A stretch of DNA of 64,000 nucleotides, from positions 30,528-94,527 of the forward strand of contig CAKOXT010000006.1 of the NCBI GenBank assembly GCA_934130285.1, in the 5' to 3' direction. The notes beneath the pieces are model-generated. The model ran no database searches and was not told the origin of the DNA. It saw only the letters and a list, made by a program, of their open reading frames with translations. Both the position numbers and the translations under genes were made by a program. This document shows positions 35,778 to 43,293 of the stretch, piece by piece. The DNA is from an uncultured Clostridia bacterium. Lineage in GTDB: Bacteria > Bacillota > Clostridia > TANB77 > CAG-508. Numbering within the stretch: the stretch's first letter is position 1; each line of letters opens with the position of its first letter.

Positions 35778-35851
35778 AAAAATAGAATACTAATTATGAT
35801 TTCAAGAACATAATTTATATTACTATATTTAGCAAAGATAGGAGATTACTA

Positions 35852-36793
35852 ATGAAAGAAGAATTCGATTTTTATGACCGAACCTCTTTAAAATCATACA
35901 ATTTAAATGCAACAATGAGATATCAATTAGCTTGTCTTGATAGTCTTGATGTATACACAAGAAAACATTCTGAAAATGTAGCAAACATAACTTGCCGCCT
36001 TTGTGAGCATCTACACCTTGAGGAAGGTTTCACAATATATTGCACAATTTGTGCATACTTACACGATATTGGAAAAATGTTCATACCACCTTCTGTTTTA
36101 CAAAAAACATCAAAACTTACAGATGAAGAATATGAAATAATGAAAACACACACAACAATTGGATACAATATGTGTATGAAAGACTTACAGCTTCGTCCAT
36201 ATGCAGCTGGTGCTTATTATCATCACGAAGCATTAAATGGCTCAGGATACCCACAAGGACTTACAAAAAAAGATATCCCATATGAAGCTCAAATCATTCG
36301 TGTTGCAGATGAATTCGAAGCTATCAGTGCAAAAAGGCAATATAAAACACACATTGGTATTATTGATACTTTAAACATTCTAATAGAAAACTCTGAACCA
36401 TTACAGCCAAAAGAAGGTATGAAAATGATCATAAAAGATGCTTCTGTTGGAAAAATAGATAAAAAAATAGTTAAAGCATTATTCAAAGTTATTCAAGAAG
36501 ATACAGAATATGAAATTTCTGTAAGACTAGAATATCTTGACTTCTTAAAAGAAGAGTTAGCTAGACTTGATAACGCTGAAAAATATTATAAAAAATATCT
36601 TGGAACACCATTTCAAAGCAAAAAAGAATATTACAAGCAAGGTGTAGAAATGTACCTTAGAAAAAGCAATGGTGAAACAATTAACAACTTTGAAAATGTA
36701 ATGAATCAATATAAACAATCTTATATTGATAGAAAAGAACATATCGCTAAATTATATCAAGAAGTAAAAGAAATAAAAAAATTAAAAGTATAA
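35852..36793 (+). CDS. HD-GYP domain phosphodiesterase-like protein
   Basis: 313 residues. Residues about 30-190 form an HD-GYP domain: RKHSENVANI, LHDIGKMF (HD metal ligands), KTHTTIGYNM, and YYHHEALNGSGYPQGL (the HHExxNGxGYP signature), then IRVADEFEAIS. Such proteins usually hydrolyse cyclic-di-GMP to pGpG or GMP. The C-terminal third (about 215-313) is helical and Lys/Glu-rich with a repeated Tyr-Lys pattern (NAEKYYKKYLG) and resembles nothing I can name. No receiver domain is present. Together with the GGDEF protein at 23981 it suggests a complete signalling pair. Confidence 0.88.
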   Translation: MKEEFDFYDRTSLKSYNLNATMRYQLACLDSLDVYTRKHSENVANITCRLCEHLHLEEGFTIYCTICAYLHDIGKMFIPPSVLQKTSKLTDEEYEIMKTHTTIGYNMCMKDLQLRPYAAGAYYHHEALNGSGYPQGLTKKDIPYEAQIIRVADEFEAISAKRQYKTHIGIIDTLNILIENSEPLQPKEGMKMIIKDASVGKIDKKIVKALFKVIQEDTEYEISVRLEYLDFLKEELARLDNAEKYYKKYLGTPFQSKKEYYKQGVEMYLRKSNGETINNFENVMNQYKQSYIDRKEHIAKLYQEVKEIKKLKV

Positions 36794-36803
36794 AACATAT
36801 TTT

Positions 36804-36842
36804 AAGACTGTTGACAAAACATTTTGTTCAACAGTCTTTTTA
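36804..36842. terminator. Bidirectional terminator between HD-GYP gene and cwlD
   Basis: AAGACTGTTGA (36804-36814) pairs with TCAACAGTCTT (36828-36838), with a T run after it and an A run before it. It serves the HD-GYP gene and the convergent cwlD gene. Confidence 0.8.
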
Positions 36843-36845
36843 AAT

Positions 36846-37583
36846 TTACACCTCATTAAAATACAATTGAATTCCAGAAAAAATTCCCCAAGCAACCTTG
36901 TTCTGATATTCATCAGTCAACAATTTATTAGCCTCCTGTGGATTAGATAAAAAACCACATTCAACAATTGTAATTGGTATTTCAACATGATCTACTAAAT
37001 ATATATTAGAAATTTCATGAGCAGTCCTCTTATTTTCCTCTTGTATTGAATTTCTTAATTCCTCTTGTATATCAACAGCAAGCCTTTTTCCAGAATCATC
37101 ACTTTTCTTATAAAACGTTTGCCATCCAGTATATTGAGAATTATCTCCCTTATTCAAGTGAATTGACACACAAATATCAGCAGAAGACTCATTTCCAATT
37201 TTAACCCTATTTTTTATATCTGAAACCTTCATCTCCCTTAATGTGTTTTTATCTAAGTCATATATTCCATTTTCATCTGATCTTGTTAAAATTACAGTTG
37301 CCCCGCTTTCTTCTAATAGTTTTTGAACCTTCAGTGTAATATCTAAATTAGTCTTTTCTTCAGTAATTCCATTTTCTCCTTCTGCACCTTCGTCAGGTTT
37401 ACCATGCCCTGCATCCAGAACAATTACTTTATTAGATGTTGGTGTAGAAGAAGTCAAAACAGTCTCACCAACATTACTAACATTAGTACATAAAATAGCA
37501 GAAAAACAAAATATTCCCATTACTAACATTAAAATTTTCTTTCTATCAATAACAATCATACTAAACAATATGCAACTAATCAT
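36846..37583 (-). CDS. cwlD: CwlD-like N-acetylmuramoyl-L-alanine amidase (sporulation)
   Basis: 245 residues. CwlD removes peptide from muramic acid so that muramic-delta-lactam, needed for germination, can form in spore cortex. An N-terminal signal/anchor (about 10-32) precedes the amidase_3 domain: VIVLDAGHGKPDEGAEG (zinc His, Glu), CVSIHLNKGD (zinc His) and ITIVECGFLSN (catalytic Glu). All key residues are present. The first ATG (37583) and an inner ATG (37559, MIVIDRKK) both lack a good ribosome site, so the start is unsure. It is convergent with the HD-GYP gene and separated by a shared terminator. Confidence 0.88.
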   Translation of the reverse strand: MISCILFSMIVIDRKKILMLVMGIFCFSAILCTNVSNVGETVLTSSTPTSNKVIVLDAGHGKPDEGAEGENGITEEKTNLDITLKVQKLLEESGATVILTRSDENGIYDLDKNTLREMKVSDIKNRVKIGNESSADICVSIHLNKGDNSQYTGWQTFYKKSDDSGKRLAVDIQEELRNSIQEENKRTAHEISNIYLVDHVEIPITIVECGFLSNPQEANKLLTDEYQNKVAWGIFSGIQLYFNEV

Positions 37584-37773
37584 AAATTATGTACAATATA
37601 ATAAAAAATTATAAAACTTAAAATATTTTTTATTTTTTCTAAATAATAAAATTAAGCCGAATTTAGTAATTAATACTATTTTAAATAAAATTGAATATAA
37701 CAAATAATCTTAACTTTCTGCACCCTACCCAAAACGAACTACTATCTATTAATTAGAAGAAAGGAGGATAGTT

Positions 37774-38319
37774 TTGAAAAACTTAAATCATTTAATTAAA
37801 CAAATACAACTTGGTGACGAATCTGCTTTTAAAGAATTGACTTTATTGATTGAAAACGATTTATATCGTATAGCAAAAACGAGACTATATAGTGATGACG
37901 ATATAATGGATGCCATTCAAAACACAATGTTAATTACATTTAAAAATTCCAAAAAAATAAAAAACATAGACTCATTTAAAACATGGATGATTCACGTACT
38001 AATAAATGAATGCAATAAAATTTACAACTTCAATAAAAAAAGTACAGAACTATACAATAAAGTTATAATTGATACCAATTTCGATACATTCGATAATTCA
38101 ATTCAAAATGTACAAGACACAATAAATTTTGACTCTTTAATCAATAAATTAAATTATGACGAAAAAATCGTAATAACACTATATTACAATAGCCAATTTT
38201 CATGTAAACAAATTTCTAAAATACTAAATACAAACATTAATACAATAAAAAGCAGATTAACCAGAGGAAAAAACAAATTAAAAGAATATTGTAAGGAGGT
38301 AAACTATGATAAAACCTAA
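37774..38319 (+). CDS. ECF-type RNA polymerase sigma factor
   Basis: 181 residues starting at TTG 37774 with AAAGGAGG 7 bases upstream. Sigma-70 region 2 is seen at about 25-90 (DDDIMDAIQNTMLITFKN then FKTWMIHVLINECNKIY). Region 4 is at about 128-178 (LNYDEKIVITLYYNSQFSCKQISKILNTN and TIKSRLTRGKNKLK). It would direct RNA polymerase to a specific regulon, often under control of a membrane anti-sigma partner. The downstream DUF4179 gene overlaps it by 14 bp, strongly suggesting the pair. Upstream the sequence TAACTTT with CGAAC about 15 bases on could be an autoregulated promoter, but that is speculative. Confidence 0.88.
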   Translation: MKNLNHLIKQIQLGDESAFKELTLLIENDLYRIAKTRLYSDDDIMDAIQNTMLITFKNSKKIKNIDSFKTWMIHVLINECNKIYNFNKKSTELYNKVIIDTNFDTFDNSIQNVQDTINFDSLINKLNYDEKIVITLYYNSQFSCKQISKILNTNINTIKSRLTRGKNKLKEYCKEVNYDKT

Positions 38320-39469
38320 AGACAATTTTGACGAAAAATTATTCAACTATTTTAAAAACAATACCAAAATACCAATGAAAATTACTGAAGGAATACACAC
38401 ATTAAATTTAAAAACACCAAAGAAGAAATTCTTTGATTTCCATAATTTTAGAAAAATTGCATTAGCAACCGCATCTGTTGTTACAATTTCAACAGGTATA
38501 GTATTTGCAAAAGATATTTCATCATTTATGAAAAATATATTTAACGACAATACAGGCGTTAATACTGCAGTAGAAAATGGATATGTACATACTCCAAATG
38601 TTTATACAACTTCTCAAAACACAAAAATAAAAATTACAGAAATGATAATGGATGATTACACACTAAATCTGAATATGATAGCAGATTTTGATAAAAATAT
38701 CATTGTAACAGGAGCAGAGAAGATTTATATACCTGATATGATTATTAGTGACGATGAAAATCGAATTCTATACAGTCCAGATGTTCAGCAATCTATCTCT
38801 TTCTGCCAAAAAAGCGGAATAGATAGTAGCAATGAAAATATAAGAAATATCACAACTAATACTTCTTCCTCACTTTTTATATATAATTCTGATGCTAACT
38901 CAATGAATTTTTCTATTGTCCTATCGGCAACTGATGAAAAGTTTCCATTAAGTAAAGAAATACATATATCATTTAGTACAATAGAAATAGAAATTAATAA
39001 CGAAAAACATATTATATCAGGAAATTGGGATGCACAAATTAAAGTTCCAAATAAATTTCTAAACAGAGAATCAATACTTTATAAAGCAATTAATTGCAAT
39101 AACAGTAATGTATATACCGACTCAATAAAAGCAGAAGTATACGAAACTGGAATGAATTTTCAAATGACAATGTATTGGGGAGATTACACTACTTGGCACG
39201 AAAAAATAGAAAAAATGAGAACTCAAAGTGTCTTATCAAGTCAACTAATAAATCAAGAAAATTCTTATGTTGAAAATGAAAATGGCGAAAAATTCTATCC
39301 AGCACAAAGCACATCTTCTGATGGAGGATATAGTTTCAATACGGATGGAAAACTTATTAAATGGGAAACTTTTAACTTAACCAAATTTAATATGACGAAT
39401 AAATTAAAAGTAGTATTAACAACAATCACTAATGAACAAATTATTATAGAATTAGAAAAATGTAATTAA
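38306..39469 (+). CDS. DUF4179-type membrane protein, probable anti-sigma partner
   Basis: 387 residues. A cytoplasmic N-terminal 45 residues (MIKPKDNFDEKLFNYFKNN) precede one membrane helix at about 48-70 (KIALATASVVTISTGIVF), with the rest outside. The pattern 'N-terminal sigma-binding tail, one helix, extracellular beta-rich sensor' and the gene position right behind an ECF sigma factor match the DUF4179 group. The extracellular part begins VENGYVHTPN and TSQNTKIKITEMIMDDYTL. It overlaps the sigma gene by 14 bases with AAGGAGG inside it, giving coupled, near-equal synthesis. Signal sensed is unknown. Confidence 0.8.
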   Translation: MIKPKDNFDEKLFNYFKNNTKIPMKITEGIHTLNLKTPKKKFFDFHNFRKIALATASVVTISTGIVFAKDISSFMKNIFNDNTGVNTAVENGYVHTPNVYTTSQNTKIKITEMIMDDYTLNLNMIADFDKNIIVTGAEKIYIPDMIISDDENRILYSPDVQQSISFCQKSGIDSSNENIRNITTNTSSSLFIYNSDANSMNFSIVLSATDEKFPLSKEIHISFSTIEIEINNEKHIISGNWDAQIKVPNKFLNRESILYKAINCNNSNVYTDSIKAEVYETGMNFQMTMYWGDYTTWHEKIEKMRTQSVLSSQLINQENSYVENENGEKFYPAQSTSSDGGYSFNTDGKLIKWETFNLTKFNMTNKLKVVLTTITNEQIIIELEKCN

Positions 39470-39480
39470 CTAAGTTTTCT

Positions 39481-39529
39481 TAACAATAACATCCATATGC
39501 CCGCTATATGGATGTTATTGTTATAAAAA
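39481..39529 (+). terminator. Terminator after the sigma/DUF4179 operon
   Basis: A perfect 18-bp stem (39481-39498 with 39506-39523) with a short GCCCGCT loop ends in TAAAAAAT. It lies 12 bases after the stop codon. Confidence 0.75.
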
Positions 39530-39542
39530 ATTTAAACCACAA

Positions 39543-39572
39543 AAAAGCTGCAAACATTGTATTTGCAACTTT
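39543..39572 (-). terminator. Terminator of the WG-acpS-prepilin operon
   Basis: On the minus strand AAAGTTGCAAA pairs with TTTGCAGCTTT with one mismatch, followed by TTTTTTG. It lies 7 bases after the prepilin-like stop codon. Confidence 0.7.
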
Positions 39573-39578
39573 AATTTA

Positions 39579-39974
39579 TTATTTATTATAAGCAGATACT
39601 CCCAATTCTTCTAGCCACTCTATTTGATCATCTGAAAACATAGTAGGCTTATAATATAATGTTAAAATTGGTTCACCCTCAGTAGACGCTGTTATTGTAA
39701 TCTCCATTTTATCATAATAATCCTCTAGAATTGTTCTTTTAACACTTTCAGTAAATATAGAAAAATCAGTTATCTCTTCAAGTTGGTATGTCGTTTGTTT
39801 CTCTTTTACTAACTCTTGTATTTGCATTATATCTTGTTTAAACGCTATTTCCGCAGAATTATTTATAGCACCATTATCACCTATACTATAATATAAAACA
39901 ATTCCTGTGATAATAATCAAAATAACTATCGAAAATACCAAGATTAACATTGTAATTCCATTTTCTCTTCTCAT
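39579..39974 (-). CDS. Prepilin-like protein downstream of acpS
   Basis: 131 residues from the ATG at 39974, which has GGAGG five bases upstream; an ATG four codons earlier overlaps the acpS stop as TAATG. The start MRRENGITMLILVFSIVILI has a prepilin-like basic leader, Gly, and a 20-residue hydrophobic helix. It lacks the usual Glu at +5. The short, polar C-terminal part has a motif GDNGAINNSAEIAF common in Clostridia prepilin-like proteins. It is the last gene of WG-repeat, membrane protein, acpS, prepilin. Probably a secreted or membrane minor-pilin-like protein; no pilus machinery is seen here. Confidence 0.75.
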   Translation of the reverse strand: MRRENGITMLILVFSIVILIIITGIVLYYSIGDNGAINNSAEIAFKQDIMQIQELVKEKQTTYQLEEITDFSIFTESVKRTILEDYYDKMEITITASTEGEPILTLYYKPTMFSDDQIEWLEELGVSAYNK

Positions 39975-39985
39975 TAGTTCCTCCA

Positions 39986-40351
39986 TTACTCATTATAAAG
40001 AACAACAACATTTGCAACTGCATATTCTTTACAATGTGACATTGTCAAATCTATACTTAAAATATTTTTATTTTCAATATTTACTACTGGTCTTCCATCA
40101 ATCGAGTTTTTTATTTCGAACTTTTTCCAACTTAGCTCATCTTTATTCATAAAACGTGATAATGCCTTGAATAAAGCTTCCTTAGCTGCAAAACGTGCAG
40201 CATAATGTTGATATTTATTATTCTTATGACTTTCACAATACTTTATTTCCTCTTCTGTATATATTGTATCTAAAAACTTTTTACCTATGTGTTCAATAGA
40301 CTTCTGCACACGAGGTATTTCTACAATATCAACTCCACTAGCTAACTTCAC
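39986..40351 (-). CDS. acpS: Holo-[acyl-carrier-protein] synthase
   Basis: 121 residues. AcpS attaches the 4'-phosphopantetheine arm from CoA to ACP, activating fatty acid synthesis. Motifs: GVDIVEIPRVQKSIE with the metal Asp, RFAAKEALFKALS with the metal Glu, and VNIENK/IDLTMSHCKEYAVA at the end. Length is normal (about 120). It sits between an unknown membrane gene and the prepilin-like gene, with TAATG coupling into the latter. Confidence 0.95.
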   Translation of the reverse strand: MKLASGVDIVEIPRVQKSIEHIGKKFLDTIYTEEEIKYCESHKNNKYQHYAARFAAKEALFKALSRFMNKDELSWKKFEIKNSIDGRPVVNIENKNILSIDLTMSHCKEYAVANVVVLYNE

Positions 40352-40379
40352 GTTCTCTACACATCCTATCTTTACTTTA

Positions 40380-41615
40380 TCACATAAACATATATGAAAT
40401 AATAGTAAAAGTATTCAAAATTAATGAAACAATCAATAACATAACCATAATACTATAATTTCTATTATTTTTTTCTATGTCTAAATCTTTATAAATTATT
40501 TCATATTTTTTTCTAATCTGTTCAAATTGATCATCCAATTCAAATGCATTACCCAAAATTTTATAATATAAACTTCCTGTATCATCTGTAGTAATCTCTT
40601 TAGCCCACATATTTTTGGTAAATTCTATAAATCTCTTACGAATATGAATTATCTTATCATAGCTCTTGAATTCAGTGTTTATTTGTTTCAAGAAAATCTT
40701 TTGATATAGCCTTAAAATATACGTATAGTATATAACAGTCTCATATTCATAAGGTAATTTGGTATAATTATACATATCAACTGTTGAACATAGCAAATTG
40801 CAATTTGATTTTGTCACACCAGTCCTAGCATATTTTAATTTTGATATAACACTCAAATTTTGCTCTTTACTCTGTTTATTTAAATCAGTAATATAACTGC
40901 TTGGACAAGTATTAACATACTTTAAAAACTCATTTTCAAAGTTATCAAACTCATTTCTATCATTCCAATATTCTGAAGGAATACATACATATCCAAAAGT
41001 ATAAAATTTATCATCAACATCAATCTTTTTTCTATTTCCACCAGCAATATTATTAATAATATCTGAAATCTCACTAACATTTTTCAATAAATCTGTCTGA
41101 ATATTAATATTTTCATATTGCTTTAAACCCGCAAATTCTGAATTTATTTCTTTAAATTTATAATTGAAATTAAGTAAATCTGCAAACTTCTCACTATTCT
41201 CAACTGTTGTTTTAAAACTCAAAAAACAAATTCCTGTATTAAAACATATAATATCCATCTTAGGAATAGTAAACTGCACTCCCGTTTCATTTCCCATTTC
41301 CCCTTGAACATTCTCTCCCAAAAGATATTCAAAACAAACACAAGAATGTTTAGACAAAACTTTTGCCTTTTTTTCATTACTTAATTCCTTAAATCTTCTT
41401 AATCTATCATCCCTGAATTCAAATGTTGGAAAAAGATTTTCTCTTATAATCGGATTAAAATAATTATATATATCTAAATCTTTTTCTTTTTCAAAGATTT
41501 TTAATGTACTTTTTTTATCTTTTAATAATTTTAATATATATTTCTCGTATTTTGCCTCCTCAATACTATAAGGATACACAAAATACGTATATTGATATTT
41601 AAATGATAATTCCAA
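40380..41615 (-). CDS. Unknown protein with C-terminal membrane anchor
   Basis: 411 residues. The long N-terminal part (about 1-330) is polar with clear alpha/beta character and aromatic motifs (TYFVYPYSIEEAKYEKYI, FSSFLTAG absent). Residues 335-380 are charged helices (YKILGNAFELDDQFEQIRKKYEI) that end in a hydrophobic stretch SIMVMLLIVSLILNTFTIISYMF. A helical stalk and one C-terminal helix near the end recall CorA-like topology, but no CorA GMN motif is present. It follows the WG-repeat gene by 30 bp and precedes acpS by 28 bp. Family not recognised. Confidence 0.7.
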   Translation of the reverse strand: MELSFKYQYTYFVYPYSIEEAKYEKYILKLLKDKKSTLKIFEKEKDLDIYNYFNPIIRENLFPTFEFRDDRLRRFKELSNEKKAKVLSKHSCVCFEYLLGENVQGEMGNETGVQFTIPKMDIICFNTGICFLSFKTTVENSEKFADLLNFNYKFKEINSEFAGLKQYENINIQTDLLKNVSEISDIINNIAGGNRKKIDVDDKFYTFGYVCIPSEYWNDRNEFDNFENEFLKYVNTCPSSYITDLNKQSKEQNLSVISKLKYARTGVTKSNCNLLCSTVDMYNYTKLPYEYETVIYYTYILRLYQKIFLKQINTEFKSYDKIIHIRKRFIEFTKNMWAKEITTDDTGSLYYKILGNAFELDDQFEQIRKKYEIIYKDLDIEKNNRNYSIMVMLLIVSLILNTFTIISYMFM

Positions 41616-41645
41616 GGTACCTCTCCTCTTTTGTATTTTAAAATT

Positions 41646-43172
41646 TTATTTCGTATAAGCATTTAATTCAATATTTTCGTTTAAATGCCATGTTCCAATA
41701 AAATCAATATTCACACTATTATCTAATGTAACTGATGGTTCTAGTAAAACACTTCCATTCTGTTGTAGAACTCCCCATTTTCCATCTTTATTTACAGCAC
41801 AAAATCCATATTGGTTTTGTTCTTTTGCATCATCATAAATGCAGTCAACAATTTTTTGACCATCCTTATTTACATAACCATATTTTCCATTTTCTTTTAC
41901 TAGGAATAATGTATTATTTTTTAAAGCATCTGTATTAGCAATTTCTTGATACTGCAAATTATAGTATCTATACTCATCACCAATTCTAGCTCTTATATAT
42001 CCGTTTGTTGTATCAACTTTATTAATTGTTCCAGTAAATACAAAGTTTAAATCCCTTGTAAATACATCAGTTGTATAATCTTCATTATCACAAATTAATG
42101 AAGCAATATCACTTCTATACTCTATATCAGTATATTTAAATTCAACTCTTATATCTTTAGCCAAATCAATAACACCATATTTTCCAGCTGTACGTGCTAT
42201 ATAATATTCACCAAAACAATTCTTTAAATCATCAAAAGCTGTATCAATTACAGTTTCACCTGATGTTGTTATAACACCATATTTTCCAACTTTTTTAACT
42301 GTTAAATAATCTCCATTTATTTCTGTAATTTCATCAAATCCACTATCTAATAAAACAGTTCCATCTTTTGAAATTAATTTTGTTTTTAAGCCATCAGTAA
42401 CCACATATTTATCAGATCCTGTAACTTTAAATACTTTATCATATGTATTTGCTAATATAACTTTTCCTTCTGAACCTATAATTCCATATTTACCATTTTC
42501 ATCTTTAAATAAATATCCATCATTATAAGTTTTTCCAAAAGCTTCTATAGATACATATATCGGATCAACAAATAATGATTTAGAAACACTATTGTATAAT
42601 CCATACTTTCCACCTTTTTCAACAACTAAAGTTCTTTCTATTCCAGCCATTGTATGAATATCATCATATTCAGGTGCTAATACCTGTTTTCCTGAAAAAT
42701 CAATCAATCCATATTTTCCATCTTTTTCAAATTTTAAAACTTCTTTATCATACCAAACATTATTAGCACTATCATAATTAACAAGTGCACTTACATTTTG
42801 ATATTCTGAAAATAATTGTTCATTCTTTTCATTTATAGCTTTAGTTTTAAAAGTACCATTTGTATAATCTACATCATATGTCACAATAAAAACATTCTTT
42901 GATGAATCTGGAATAACAATCATTTCATCATAAGATATATTATTTAATTGATCGCCTTTACTATTTATTACTCCCCATTTAGAATCAGCATAAGCTGAAA
43001 AATATTCTACACTTTCTGGCAATATTTGCTGTTCTTTACTCTTTTTATCTAAAGCCATAACAATAGATGCAATCACCATTATTATTACTAATAAAGCAAC
43101 TAATGTTGCCACAACCTTCTTCATATTTAGCTTTGGTTCATCGTCAAATCTTCTACCTCTATTTCTTCTCAT
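41646..43172 (-). CDS. Membrane-anchored WG-repeat protein
   Basis: 508 residues. Short basic N-terminus (MRRNRGRRFDDEPKLNMKK), membrane helix at about 20-40, then an extracellular WG-repeat solenoid. Eight clear repeats of the KYG(V/L/I)I...G...(V/L) type are visible, for example KWGVINSKGDQL, KYGLIDFSGKQVL, KYGIIGSEGKVIL, KYGVITTSGETVI and KWGVLQQNGSVLL; two more are degenerate. WG repeats are thought to form a beta-propeller-like or solenoid structure with unknown ligand. First gene of a four-gene operon ending with acpS and a prepilin-like gene. Confidence 0.88.
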   Translation of the reverse strand: MRRNRGRRFDDEPKLNMKKVVATLVALLVIIMVIASIVMALDKKSKEQQILPESVEYFSAYADSKWGVINSKGDQLNNISYDEMIVIPDSSKNVFIVTYDVDYTNGTFKTKAINEKNEQLFSEYQNVSALVNYDSANNVWYDKEVLKFEKDGKYGLIDFSGKQVLAPEYDDIHTMAGIERTLVVEKGGKYGLYNSVSKSLFVDPIYVSIEAFGKTYNDGYLFKDENGKYGIIGSEGKVILANTYDKVFKVTGSDKYVVTDGLKTKLISKDGTVLLDSGFDEITEINGDYLTVKKVGKYGVITTSGETVIDTAFDDLKNCFGEYYIARTAGKYGVIDLAKDIRVEFKYTDIEYRSDIASLICDNEDYTTDVFTRDLNFVFTGTINKVDTTNGYIRARIGDEYRYYNLQYQEIANTDALKNNTLFLVKENGKYGYVNKDGQKIVDCIYDDAKEQNQYGFCAVNKDGKWGVLQQNGSVLLEPSVTLDNSVNIDFIGTWHLNENIELNAYTK

Positions 43173-43247
43173 TACATCCTCCGATTAAAACAATAATACA
43201 CAGTTACTATATCATATTTTAGTACTGGAATTCAATACTAAAAGCAT

Positions 43248-43290
43248 AAAAAAAGATGTATACAGGGTACGCTGTATACATCTTTTTTCA
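43248..43290 (-). terminator. Terminator after spoIIE
   Basis: AAAAAAAGATGTATACAG (43248-43265) pairs with CTGTATACATCTTTTTT (43272-43288) around a six-base loop. It ends just downstream of the spoIIE stop at 43294. Confidence 0.8.
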
Positions 43291-43293
43291 ATA

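Noticed and set aside
40380..41615. CorA-type magnesium channel
   Set aside because: The C-terminal topology is reminiscent, but there is no GMN motif and only one clear terminal helix.
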